DNA from: Candidatus Egerieimonas intestinavium
Lineage (GTDB): Bacteria > Bacillota > Clostridia > Lachnospirales > Lachnospiraceae
Length of the DNA stretch: 61,603 bases
Assembly: GCA_018711815.1 (NCBI GenBank)
Contig: DVHU01000091.1
Coordinates: 1-61,603 of the forward strand
Direction: 5' to 3'
Every line of letters starts with the position of its first letter. Position 1 is the stretch's first letter. The notes below the pieces were generated by a model that was not told the DNA's origin, did no database searches, and was given only the letters and a program-made list of their open reading frames with translations. This document shows positions 8,923 through 16,532 of the stretch, in pieces. Position numbers and translations under genes: made by a program.

Positions 8923-10067
8923 GCCGGGGGCGAACCGGGAGAGCTTTGGCGGAGGAAGCCGGGAGAGAACCAGCTAGAGTCCCCGGCTCCGGTTCTGCGG
9001 CCCAGGCCGGAAAAGCTCCGGCGGAGGAAGCCGGGAGAGAACCGGCCAGGGTCCCCGGTCCCCTTCCGCTGAGCCGGGGAGAACTGCGGCAGATTCTGGA
9101 GGAGCTCACCGGAGAGCAGGAGGCGGAGCTCTTTGCCCGGGCCCGGAGGAAGGCCCAGGAAGGCTTTGGCCGGGGAATTTATCTGCGGGGGCTTCTGGAG
9201 ATCAGCAATTACTGCCGCAATAACTGTTACTATTGCGGACTGCGCCGGGATAACCGGCAGCTGGAAAGGTACCGCCTGAGCCGGGAGGAAATCCTGGACT
9301 GCTGTCAGGCGGCCTACCAGGCGGGCTTTCGCACCTTTGTGCTCCAGGGCGGGGAGGACCCGGTCCAGGGGCCTGACTGGGTGGAGGAGACGGTGGGGCA
9401 GATCCGCGATAGATATCCCCAGTGCGCCATCACCCTGTCCCTGGGGGAGCATAGCCGGGAGACTTACCGGCGCTGGCGGGAGGCCGGGGCAGACCGGTAT
9501 CTGCTGCGCCACGAGACGGCGGAGCCGAAGCACTATGAAAGGCTTCACCCGCCGGAGCAGAGTCTCCAGCGGAGAAAGGAATGTCTCTGGAAGTTAAAGG
9601 AGCTGGGCTACCAGACCGGCAGCGGCATCATGGTGGGAAGCCCGGGGCAGGGTCTTGAGCAGATCTACCGGGATCTGGAATTCCTCTGGGAGCTGCAGCC
9701 GGAGATGATCGGCATAGGGCCATTTTTGCCCCAGCATCAGACGCCCTTTTCCGGGGAGAAGCCCGGGAGCCTTACGGTGACCCTGCGGCTGCTGGCCTTG
9801 TTAAGACTGTTATTTCCCCGGGTACTGCTGCCGGCCACCACAGCCCTGGCCACCTTGGATACCGGAGGACGAAACCGGGGAATCCTGGCCGGGGCCAATG
9901 TGGTGATGCCCAACATTTCCCCGGTGAAAAATAGAAAAAATTACGCCCTGTACGACGGAAAGGCCAGCAACGGGGCGGAGGCTGTGGAGGGCCTGGCCCT
10001 TCTCAGAGAAGAATTAAGACAGATCGGGTATGTACCATCTATGGAAAGAGGCGATTATCATGTATGA
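8919..10067 (+). CDS. hydE: [FeFe] hydrogenase maturase HydE (radical SAM)
   Basis: A 382-residue radical SAM enzyme with CRNNCYYC near residue 99 (CX3CX2C), followed by family segments such as LQGGEDP and the C-terminal MPNISPVKNRKNYALYDGK. HydE acts on the organometallic precursor made by HydG during H-cluster assembly. The start at 8919 overlaps the hydF stop as ATGA, and there is no better start inside. The first 45 or so residues are an unusual extension made of a 24-residue unit given twice (core EEAGREPARVPG), rich in Ala, Glu, Pro and Gly, which I would expect to be disordered. The catalytic core from residue 48 on looks complete. Confidence 0.93.
   Translation: MSRGRTGRALAEEAGREPARVPGSGSAAQAGKAPAEEAGREPARVPGPLPLSRGELRQILEELTGEQEAELFARARRKAQEGFGRGIYLRGLLEISNYCRNNCYYCGLRRDNRQLERYRLSREEILDCCQAAYQAGFRTFVLQGGEDPVQGPDWVEETVGQIRDRYPQCAITLSLGEHSRETYRRWREAGADRYLLRHETAEPKHYERLHPPEQSLQRRKECLWKLKELGYQTGSGIMVGSPGQGLEQIYRDLEFLWELQPEMIGIGPFLPQHQTPFSGEKPGSLTVTLRLLALLRLLFPRVLLPATTALATLDTGGRNRGILAGANVVMPNISPVKNRKNYALYDGKASNGAEAVEGLALLREELRQIGYVPSMERGDYHV
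8948..9058 (+). repeat. Direct repeat inside the hydE 5' end (39-bp core, 72-bp period)
   Basis: The 39 bases at 8948-8986 recur at 9020-9058 with three differences. The period is 72 bases, exactly 24 codons, so the frame is kept. It encodes the duplicated EEAGREPARVPG unit in the N-terminal extension of HydE. It looks like a tandem duplication that has since drifted. Confidence 0.85.
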
Positions 10068-11472
10068 CGTAAAATCAAAGAAGGCGGAGGAATTTATCAG
10101 CCATGAGGAGATCCTGGAGACCATGGCCTACGCGGAGGCACACAAGAGCGATCGGGAGCTGATCCGGGGGCTCATTAACCGGGCCCGGGACTGCAAGGGG
10201 CTCACCCACAGGGAGGCGGCGGTGCTGCTGGAGTGCGACCAGCCGGACCTGCAGGAGGAAATGTTTGCCCTGGCCCGGGAGATCAAGGAGCGCTTCTACG
10301 GCAACCGGATCGTGATGTTCGCGCCTCTGTACCTGTCCAATTACTGCATCAACGGCTGTGTGTACTGCCCGTATCACGCAAAAAATAAGCATATTGCCAG
10401 GAAAAAGCTGACCCAGGAGGAAATCCGGGCGGAGGTGACGGCCCTGCAGGATATGGGGCACAAGCGGCTGGCCCTGGAGACCGGGGAGGATCCCCGGATG
10501 AATCCCATCGAGTATGTGCTGGAGAGTATAGAGACCATCTACGGAATCCACCACAAAAACGGCGCCATCCGCCGGGTGAACGTAAATATCGCGGCCACCA
10601 CCGTGGAGAATTACCGGAGGCTCAAGGAGGCGGGGATCGGCACCTACATCCTCTTCCAGGAGACCTACCACAAGGAAAACTATGAGGCCCTGCATCCCAC
10701 CGGACCCAAGAGCGACTATGCCTACCACACGGAGGCCATGGACCGGGCCATGGAGGGGGGCATCGACGATGTGGGCATCGGAGTGCTCTTTGGGTTAAAT
10801 ACCTACAGGTATGATTTCGTGGGCCTGCTGATGCACGCGGAGCATCTGGAGGCAGCCCAGGGGGTGGGGCCCCACACCATCAGCGTGCCGAGAATCTGTG
10901 ACGCCGACGATATTGAGAAGAGCGACTTCTCCAACGCCGTGTCCGACGAGATATTTAAGCGGATTGTGGCGGTGATCCGAATCGCCGTGCCGTATACGGG
11001 AATGATCATCTCCACCAGAGAGTCTCCCCGGTGCCGGGAGCAGGTGCTGGAGCTGGGCATCTCCCAGATCAGCGGAGGCTCCCGAACCAGCGTGGGAGGT
11101 TATGTCCAGGAGGAGGAAGAAAACTCCGCCCAGTTTGACGTCAGCGACACCAGAAGCCTGGACGAGGTGGTGGGATGGCTGCTGAAATTAGGGTATGTGC
11201 CCAGCTTCTGTACCGCCTGCTACCGGGAGGGACGCACCGGAGACCGGTTCATGAGCCTGGTAAAATCCGGACAGATCGCCAACTGCTGTCAGCCTAATGC
11301 CCTGATGACCTTGAAAGAGTATCTGGAGGATTACGCCTCCCCGGAGACCAAGGCGCTGGGAGAAGCGGTGATTCAAAAGGAGCTGGCCCATATCGGCAGC
11401 GAAAAGGTACGCCAAATCGTAATCAGAAACCTGAAAGAAATCGAGGAAGGCAAGCGGGATTTCCGCTTTTAA
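10060..11472 (+). CDS. hydG: [FeFe] hydrogenase maturase HydG (radical SAM tyrosine lyase)
   Basis: A 470-residue radical SAM enzyme that splits tyrosine to make the CO and cyanide ligands of the H-cluster. The SAM cluster motif is CINGCVYC near residue 96. The C-terminal auxiliary cluster ligands are visible as CTACYREG near 384 and the CC pair about 22 residues later, which is the HydG hallmark and separates it from ThiH. I use the start at 10060, which overlaps the hydE end by 8 bases and has GAAAGAGG upstream. A start 30 bases earlier lacks a binding site. It is the last gene of the operon; a structured repeat followed by a T-run lies 47 bases after the stop. Confidence 0.94.
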   Translation: MYDVKSKKAEEFISHEEILETMAYAEAHKSDRELIRGLINRARDCKGLTHREAAVLLECDQPDLQEEMFALAREIKERFYGNRIVMFAPLYLSNYCINGCVYCPYHAKNKHIARKKLTQEEIRAEVTALQDMGHKRLALETGEDPRMNPIEYVLESIETIYGIHHKNGAIRRVNVNIAATTVENYRRLKEAGIGTYILFQETYHKENYEALHPTGPKSDYAYHTEAMDRAMEGGIDDVGIGVLFGLNTYRYDFVGLLMHAEHLEAAQGVGPHTISVPRICDADDIEKSDFSNAVSDEIFKRIVAVIRIAVPYTGMIISTRESPRCREQVLELGISQISGGSRTSVGGYVQEEEENSAQFDVSDTRSLDEVVGWLLKLGYVPSFCTACYREGRTGDRFMSLVKSGQIANCCQPNALMTLKEYLEDYASPETKALGEAVIQKELAHIGSEKVRQIVIRNLKEIEEGKRDFRF

Positions 11473-11519
11473 GGGAAGGGAAACGAGGCGTGCTGAGATA
11501 AGATAAGTTAAGAAGAATA

Positions 11520-11668
11520 TAGGCTGTTGTGATTAACGAGTATCTCTGTATATTTATGCAGTTTGTACGAATTCGCCGAGCACACCCTGGAGACTACAGG
11601 CTCCAGGTGAGCGCAGGCTGAGTACAAATGCATAAATATACGAGAATATCGAATAATACAACAGCCTA
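11520..11668 (+). repeat. Structured repeat, copy A (147-nt core, long interrupted stem; possible RNA element or terminator)
   Basis: The ends form a perfect 11-bp inverted repeat (11520-11530 with 11658-11668). Inside are paired arms GTATATTTATGCA with TGCATAAATATAC, TTTGTAC with GTACAAA, and an apical CCTGGAG with CTCCAGG closing the loop ACTACAGG. A second copy of the same 147-nt length lies at 35503-35649. Between copies the stems differ by paired changes while segments predicted unpaired (GCCGAGCACA, GAGACTACAGGCTC, GTGAGCGCAGGCTGAG) are kept. Copy A follows hydG and is itself followed by T6 at 11669-11674, so it may end the hyd transcript. It also touches the stop codon of the convergent antiporter gene. 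I do not recognise the family. Confidence 0.8.
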
Positions 11669-11672
11669 TTTT

Positions 11673-13094
11673 TTAGGCGCTGGTAAAGCCGATAATTAAG
11701 TAAGCCACCACGGCCAGGGCGCCGCACACCAGAGAGTAGGGCAGCTGGGTTTTCACGTGGTCAATGTGGTCCGAGGCCGAGCCGGTGGAAGAAAGCACCG
11801 TGGTGTCGGACAGGGGTGAACAGTGATCTCCAAATACACCGCCGCCGGCTACGGCTGCGAAGCTGGCGATAACGATGGTGGTCAGCTCTCCGCCGGAGAA
11901 CTCAAAGGCCAGGGGCAGCGCGATGGGCATACAGATGGCGAAGGTTCCCCAGGAGGAGCCTGTAGCGAAGGCCATGATTGATGCCACGATGAAGATGATG
12001 GCGGGCAGCAGGGCGGGAGATAAGAAGCCCTCGCTGACGGAAATAATATAGTTGGCGGTGCCCATGGTCTTGCTCAGGGCATTGATGGAGTAAGCCAGGG
12101 CCAGCAGCATGATGGCGGGGATAGCTCCCTTGACGCCGCTGGTGAGGGTATCCATGACCTCTTTGAAGGGGATCTTCTGAATGAGCATACTGATGGTCAT
12201 AAAGATCACCACAAAGAGGAAGGCCTCCATGGTCTTGGCAGAGCTCATGGTGATGTAGGTGGTCAGAGCGATGGTCACGATCATCAGCACCGGCAGGATA
12301 AAGTTCAAGAACACCCGGGGCTTGATGCCGGGGTAAGCCTGCATCTCCGTCAGCTCCTTGCCGATCAGGGGAACGGCGCCGTCCCGCAGAACCTTGCCCT
12401 CCTCCATGGCACGCTTCTCCGCCTTCTTCATGGGACCGAAATCCTTCACGATGCCGGAACCGATGAGTCCCACCAGGATCACGGCGAAGATGGGGTAGAA
12501 GTTAAAGGGGATAGCCCGCAGGAACAGATTGGAGGCGTCCTCCTGGGTGACGATGCAGCCCACGCCCACCGCCAGACCCATCAGGTAGGCGGCCCAGCCG
12601 GTGATGGGCATCAGCACGCTCACCGGGGCGGAGGTGGAGTCCGCGATGTAAGCCAGCTTCTCCCGGGAAACCTTAGCCTTATCCGTGATGCTTCTCATCA
12701 CGGAACCCACGAACAGGGGGCTGAAGGAGTCGCTGAAGTAGATGAAGATTCCCAGAACCCAGGCCATCAGCTGGGCGCCCTTGCGGCTTAAGTTCCGGTT
12801 GTGGATGGTCTGGGAAAAGCTCTGGATGGCTCCGGTTTTCTGGAAGTATGCCACCAGGATACCGATGAAGGTATTCAGCAGCATAACCCAGGCGAAATCC
12901 GTGGTTCCCAGGCTGGACTTTAGAAGATCCGGGAAGCCGAAGATCTTGCCGGTCAAGCCCTCACCGGTGATCAGGGTTCCGGTGACACAGGCGATCACCA
13001 GGGATACAATGGTGTTTTTTGTCAAGAAAGACAGAACGATTGCCAGTACGGCAGGTAATATGGAGAGAATTCCCATATTTGCTAAATCACTCAT
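11673..13094 (-). CDS. Na+/H+ antiporter, NhaC family
   Basis: A 473-residue polytopic membrane protein with roughly a dozen hydrophobic segments. Segments such as SDSFSPLFVGSVMRSITDKA, GSSWGTFAICMPIALPLAFE and FGDHCSPLSDTTVLSSTGSA match the NhaC/YuiF-like carriers. It would exchange sodium for protons across the cytoplasmic membrane, although relatives of this family also carry organic acids or amino acids. It is the second gene behind alanine dehydrogenase (36-base gap), with AGGAGGAG before the start. Co-expression with ald could mean that alanine or a related solute is the true substrate; sequence cannot decide. The stop codon lies only four bases from structured repeat copy A. Confidence 0.85.
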   Translation of the reverse strand: MSDLANMGILSILPAVLAIVLSFLTKNTIVSLVIACVTGTLITGEGLTGKIFGFPDLLKSSLGTTDFAWVMLLNTFIGILVAYFQKTGAIQSFSQTIHNRNLSRKGAQLMAWVLGIFIYFSDSFSPLFVGSVMRSITDKAKVSREKLAYIADSTSAPVSVLMPITGWAAYLMGLAVGVGCIVTQEDASNLFLRAIPFNFYPIFAVILVGLIGSGIVKDFGPMKKAEKRAMEEGKVLRDGAVPLIGKELTEMQAYPGIKPRVFLNFILPVLMIVTIALTTYITMSSAKTMEAFLFVVIFMTISMLIQKIPFKEVMDTLTSGVKGAIPAIMLLALAYSINALSKTMGTANYIISVSEGFLSPALLPAIIFIVASIMAFATGSSWGTFAICMPIALPLAFEFSGGELTTIVIASFAAVAGGGVFGDHCSPLSDTTVLSSTGSASDHIDHVKTQLPYSLVCGALAVVAYLIIGFTSA

Positions 13095-13130
13095 GTTTTC
13101 TCCTCCTCATTTGCATAGTTCTTTTGAAGC

Positions 13131-14297
13131 TTAAAGCTCGATAAAAAGTGTAGACCGGGTCACTGTGGCCGGCGGAGCCGGATCCAGCTGGCGGTCAGAG
13201 ATGCCCAGGATAGTCTCCGGGCGAATCCAGGGGCGATTCTGCAGGGCGCTGGTCTCCTCGTGGGTCAGATACCCTTTGTAAACGGTGAGACTGCGGCGCA
13301 GGAAGCCGTCCCGGGCGCAGGCCTCGGCCACGCCGTTATTTAAAATGCTGCGGAAGTGGGGCAGCACAGAGGCCGCGTAGGCCATGGAAGTGGAGTTGGC
13401 GATGGCTCCGGGGATATTGCTGACGCAGTAGTGCACAATTCCCTCCTCCACATAGCGGGGATTTTCGTGGGTGGTCTCGTGGAAGGACTCGATGGCCCCC
13501 TGATCGTCATTGCTGATATCCACGATCACAGAGCCCTTCTCCATGAGCTTCAGCATTTCCCGGTCGATCAGGTAATCCTTGCAGCCCTTGGGCCACTTCA
13601 CACAGTTTAACACCATATCTGTCTGGGGCAGAATCCGCTTGATATTTTCCTTGGTGGAGATCATGGTGTTGACCTGCTCCTGGTACTGGCGGCTCAGGGA
13701 GCGCAGGGTACCAATATTGATATCCATCACCGTACACCAGGCCCCCAGGGCGTGAAGAACGGACAGGGCCGCCTGGCCCACGACACCGCCGCCCAGGATC
13801 AGCACGTTCATGCCGGGAGCTCCGCCCAGGCCGCTGACAAATTTTCCCTTGCCCCCGTTGATGGTGAGCATGGACTCCAGGCCGAAGAGAGCCCCCTGCT
13901 TTCCGGCGGCCTCACAGTTGGGAGAGCCGTAGCGGTGGGAATCCTCGGCGGTAAAGGCAATGACCTTCTTGTCCAGCAGCGCCTGCACCTCCTCCGGATG
14001 AGCGGCGGGGTGGATGCAGGTGAAGACAATCTGTCCCTCCCTAAGCAGATCATACTCGGAGGGTTCAAACTCCTTTACCTTCGCCACAAAGTCGCAGGTA
14101 TCGTAGATCTCTTTGGCGGTATCTACCAAAATAGCTCCGGCCTCGGCGTAAGCCTCGTCGGCAAAGCCGGCGGCGGCTCCCGCCTGTCGCTGTACGTAAA
14201 CCTCATGGCCGTCAGCCTTCAGGGTGGCGACCTCCGTGGGGGTGGCGATAACCCGGTATTCCCCCTTCTTGATGTCCTTTAAAATTCCAGCTTTCAT
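13131..14297 (-). CDS. ald: Alanine dehydrogenase
   Basis: A 388-residue protein of the AlaDH/PNT family, which interconverts L-alanine and pyruvate plus ammonia with NAD(H). The substrate lysine segment FVAKVKEFEPSEY lies near residue 70 and is followed by IVFTCIHPAAH with the histidine expected at the active site. The NAD fold shows LILGGGVVGQAA near 167-178, and the C-terminal block HYCVSNIPGAIANSTS is typical of the family. The catalytic aspartate region reads VDISNDDQG where most family members have VDVAIDQGG. In a spore-former the enzyme supports growth on alanine and sporulation. It is upstream of the NhaC-type carrier in one minus-strand operon. Confidence 0.9.
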   Translation of the reverse strand: MKAGILKDIKKGEYRVIATPTEVATLKADGHEVYVQRQAGAAAGFADEAYAEAGAILVDTAKEIYDTCDFVAKVKEFEPSEYDLLREGQIVFTCIHPAAHPEEVQALLDKKVIAFTAEDSHRYGSPNCEAAGKQGALFGLESMLTINGGKGKFVSGLGGAPGMNVLILGGGVVGQAALSVLHALGAWCTVMDINIGTLRSLSRQYQEQVNTMISTKENIKRILPQTDMVLNCVKWPKGCKDYLIDREMLKLMEKGSVIVDISNDDQGAIESFHETTHENPRYVEEGIVHYCVSNIPGAIANSTSMAYAASVLPHFRSILNNGVAEACARDGFLRRSLTVYKGYLTHEETSALQNRPWIRPETILGISDRQLDPAPPATVTRSTLFIEL

Positions 14298-14384
14298 CTT
14301 GTATGTAACCTCTTTTTCTATGATTTTCGTATCCCGGTCCCGGCGGTTTTGCCCGGACAGAGGGAAATACGGCAGACTTCTTTA

Positions 14385-14413
14385 ATTATATAAGATGAGG
14401 CCCTGTACTGCAA
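14385..14413 (-). promoter_or_regulatory. Sigma-A type promoter for ald and the antiporter
   Basis: On the minus strand TTGCAG (14413-14408) is spaced 17 bases from a perfect TATAAT (14390-14385). It would give a leader of about 80 bases before ald. The -35 box matches only in TTG, so strength is uncertain. It is back to back with the spoIVA promoter. Confidence 0.5.
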
Positions 14414-14430
14414 GGAAAAAGTGCCGCCGG

Positions 14431-14459
14431 TTCTATTTTTGCCGGAATTTACATATATT
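14431..14459 (+). promoter_or_regulatory. Sigma-E-like sporulation promoter of spoIVA
   Basis: CATATATT at 14452-14459 matches the mother-cell sigma-E -10 consensus (CATACAHT) at seven of eight positions. TTCTATT at 14431-14437 fits the -35 consensus (KMATATT) at five of seven, with a 14-base spacer. B. subtilis spoIVA is known to be a sigma-E gene, which supports this reading. No good sigma-A promoter is visible in the same gap. Confidence 0.5.
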
Positions 14460-14487
14460 GTAGCATTATAAATAAGGGGGAAAGGCC

Positions 14488-15957
14488 ATGGATACCTTTA
14501 CTGTTTACAAAGATATACAAGCCCGCACCAAGGGACAATTCCTGGTGGGGGTGGTGGGGCCGGTGCGGACGGGCAAGTCTACCTTCATCCGCCGTTTCAT
14601 GGAAGTGCTGGCTCTGCCGGAGATGGAGGAAGAGCAGCGGACGGAGGTGAGAGATGAGCTGCCCCTGTCCGGGTCGGGAAAACTGATCACCACCGTGGAG
14701 CCGAAATTCATTCCCAAGGAGGCCATGGAGATCAAGCTGGGCGGGGAGATACCCGTGCGCCTGCGGCTCATCGACTGCGTGGGCTTTCTGGTGCCCGACG
14801 CCCTGGGAAACCTGGAGGAGGGCCGGGAGCGGATGGTGAAGACTCCCTGGTTTGAGGAGGCCATTCCCTTCCACCAGGCGGCGGAGATCGGCACCCAGCG
14901 GGTGATCTCCCAGCACTCCACCATCGGTCTGGTGATCACCTGCGACGGCTCCTTCGGGGAGATTCCCCGGGAAAATTTCCTGGAGAGCGAGGAGAGGACG
15001 ATCCAGGAGCTGAAAAAGCAGGGAAAGCCCTTCCTGGTGCTGGTGAACTCCCAGAAGCCCTACCGGGAGGAGACTCTGGCCCTGGTGTCGGAGCTGCAGG
15101 AAAAATACCAGGCGGCGGTCATGAGCGTCAACTGTGAGCAGCTGCGCCGGGAGGATATCACCCGGATTCTGGAGAAGATTCTCTATGAATTTCCGGTGAG
15201 GCAGCTGGAATTTTACATACCCAAATGGCTGGAGCTTCTGCCGGCGGATCATGAGCTGAAGCTGGAGATTTTGGATAAGATCCGGGAGGCTATGGGAAAC
15301 CTGAGATACATCCGGGATATTAAGCCGGAGGCTCTCCAGCTGGATTCGGCGTATGTAAAAAAAGCGGTTTTGGATCAGGTGGACCTGTCCACGGGAAGGA
15401 TACAGATACGGCTGGATCTGGAAAATCAGTACTATTATCAGATGCTCAGCCAGATGACCGGGGTGGACATTGAGGGAGAGTATGATCTGATCACCACGTT
15501 ACAGGATCTGGCAGCCCGGCGAGAGGAGTACACCCGGGTCCAGACGGCCATGGAGGCGGTGCGAGGCTGCGGCTACGGGGTAGTGACCCCGGAGAGGCAG
15601 GAGGTGGTTTTGGAGGAGCCGGAGATCATCAAGCAGGGAAATAAGTACGGCGTAAAAATCCGCTCCAGCAGCCCTTCCATCCATATGATCAGGGCCAACA
15701 TCCAGACGGAGATCGCTCCCATCGTGGGCAGCGAGCAGCAGGCCCGGGATCTGATGGAGTACATCAAGGAAAATGCCCGGCAGGAGGGAGGAATCTGGCA
15801 GACCAGTATTTTCGGAAAGTCCGTGGAGCAGCTGGTGGAGGATGGAATCCGCAGCAAGCTGGCCCAGATCAGCGAGGAGAGCCAGGCGAAGCTGCAGGAT
15901 ACCATGCAGAAGATCGTCAACGACAGCAAGGGCGGGTTGGTGTGTATTATTATCTGA
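14488..15957 (+). CDS. spoIVA: Stage IV sporulation protein A (spore coat scaffold ATPase)
   Basis: A 489-residue protein, the normal SpoIVA length. The N-terminal TRAFAC-type ATPase domain has the Walker A GPVRTGKST near residues 24-32 and conserved blocks such as LIDCVGFLVPDALG and STIGLVITCDGSFG. The C-terminus ends in GGLVCIII, the conserved hydrophobic tail needed for localisation in B. subtilis. SpoIVA polymerises on the outer forespore membrane and anchors the coat, so its presence marks the organism as an endospore former. AAGGGGGAAAGG precedes the start. It is a single-gene unit with its own promoter and terminator. Confidence 0.97.
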   Translation: MDTFTVYKDIQARTKGQFLVGVVGPVRTGKSTFIRRFMEVLALPEMEEEQRTEVRDELPLSGSGKLITTVEPKFIPKEAMEIKLGGEIPVRLRLIDCVGFLVPDALGNLEEGRERMVKTPWFEEAIPFHQAAEIGTQRVISQHSTIGLVITCDGSFGEIPRENFLESEERTIQELKKQGKPFLVLVNSQKPYREETLALVSELQEKYQAAVMSVNCEQLRREDITRILEKILYEFPVRQLEFYIPKWLELLPADHELKLEILDKIREAMGNLRYIRDIKPEALQLDSAYVKKAVLDQVDLSTGRIQIRLDLENQYYYQMLSQMTGVDIEGEYDLITTLQDLAARREEYTRVQTAMEAVRGCGYGVVTPERQEVVLEEPEIIKQGNKYGVKIRSSSPSIHMIRANIQTEIAPIVGSEQQARDLMEYIKENARQEGGIWQTSIFGKSVEQLVEDGIRSKLAQISEESQAKLQDTMQKIVNDSKGGLVCIII

Positions 15958-16022
15958 AAATATCTCTCCGGCGGTAAAGCCCGCGAGCCGAAAGGCAGTC
16001 CGGTTTAGCGGAGAGAAGAGAT

Positions 16023-16085
16023 CCTGGAGCCTGAAGAGGATGGAGGTCTAAAGCAGAGGACCGCCCGCAGGCTCCGGGATTTTTT
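16023..16085 (+). terminator. Rho-independent terminator after spoIVA
   Basis: An 11-bp arm at 16023-16033 pairs with 16068-16078 (one G-U), followed by a T-run at 16080-16085. The loop is long (34 bases). It lies about 65 bases after the spoIVA stop. Confidence 0.65.
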
Positions 16086-16162
16086 GCGTTCAGAGGCGGC
16101 CATTGAGATGGTCAATCTGCTGAAGCAGATATGAGAGGAACTCCATTAAGCGGGGGAAGAGA

Positions 16163-16191
16163 TTGACAGGGGAGGGGAAAACGCATATAAT
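16163..16191 (+). promoter_or_regulatory. Consensus sigma-A promoter of the cobalamin operon
   Basis: TTGACA at 16163-16168 and TATAAT at 16186-16191 are both perfect, with a 17-base spacer. Transcription should start around 16198, just before the riboswitch. A promoter this close to consensus fits an operon controlled after initiation. Confidence 0.88.
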
Positions 16192-16199
16192 CTAAAAGG

Positions 16200-16312
16200 A
16201 AGGAATATGGGTGTCAGGGAAGCGGGTGGAAGTCCCGCGCAAGTCCGTTACTGTCACAGCCAGATACCGGCTCATATTCGGAAGAAAAGCTCTGCGGCAA
16301 CCGGAGTTTTTC
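16200..16312 (+). promoter_or_regulatory. Cobalamin riboswitch
   Basis: The leader carries the B12-riboswitch core in order: CAGGGAAGCGGGTGGAAG, TCCCGC, GTTACTGTCA, and the B12 box AGCCAGATACCGGCT. An enclosing stem pairs GAATATG at 16203-16209 with CATATTC at 16273-16279. The aptamer is compact, with no room for the extra arms between ACTGTCA and the B12 box that larger class I examples have. A short stem at 16290-16306 follows, and a terminator at 16330-16360 would be the expression platform. Binding of cobalamin would be expected to shut off the cbi/cob operon. Confidence 0.88.
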
Positions 16313-16329
16313 TGGATTTTGTTGTGTGA

Positions 16330-16360
16330 AACCGTTGTCCGCAGGGACAGCGGTTTTTTT
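16330..16360 (+). terminator. Terminator, expression platform of the cobalamin riboswitch
   Basis: AACCGTTGTCC at 16330-16340 pairs with GGACAGCGGTT at 16345-16355 (one G-U) around a GCAG loop, and runs into T7 at 16354-16360. Its position directly after the aptamer suggests control by transcription termination. The T-run also forms the start of a second palindrome (16354-16389), so the two structures exclude each other in part. Confidence 0.75.
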
Positions 16361-16532
16361 CATAGGAAACTGCGTTCCTATGAAAAAAACGCTTCGCGCG
16401 GCGATGCGCACTCGCGTGAAAAGCAGATGTCAGCTAAAGCTGACCACGCTCGGCGCGGCAAAAGTGTGCTTCTTGAAAGAAAATGAAATCGCGAGGGTGT
16501 GCGAAGCACACTTTTGTTCTGTGGGAGGAATT
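16361..16532 (+). other. Hairpin-rich leader between the riboswitch terminator and cbiD
   Basis: This 172-base stretch is not needed for a normal riboswitch leader. It holds CATAGGAA/TTCCTATG flanked by T7 and A7, which makes a 15-bp palindrome; a stem GCGTG/CACGC enclosing the hairpin GTCAGC-TAAA-GCTGAC (near 16416-16449); and a perfect 13-bp inverted repeat AAAAGTGTGCTTC (16460-16472) with GAAGCACACTTTT (16503-16515) just before the ribosome binding site of cbiD. It may be an inserted MITE-like repeat or an extra regulatory structure. It is open in the cbiD frame, but the start codon choice argues that it is not translated. Confidence 0.55.

Noticed and set aside
16326-16532. A 69-residue N-terminal extension of CbiD
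   Set aside because: The frame is open, but it would translate through the riboswitch terminator and hairpins, and a strong binding site and the family N-terminus lie at 16523-16533.
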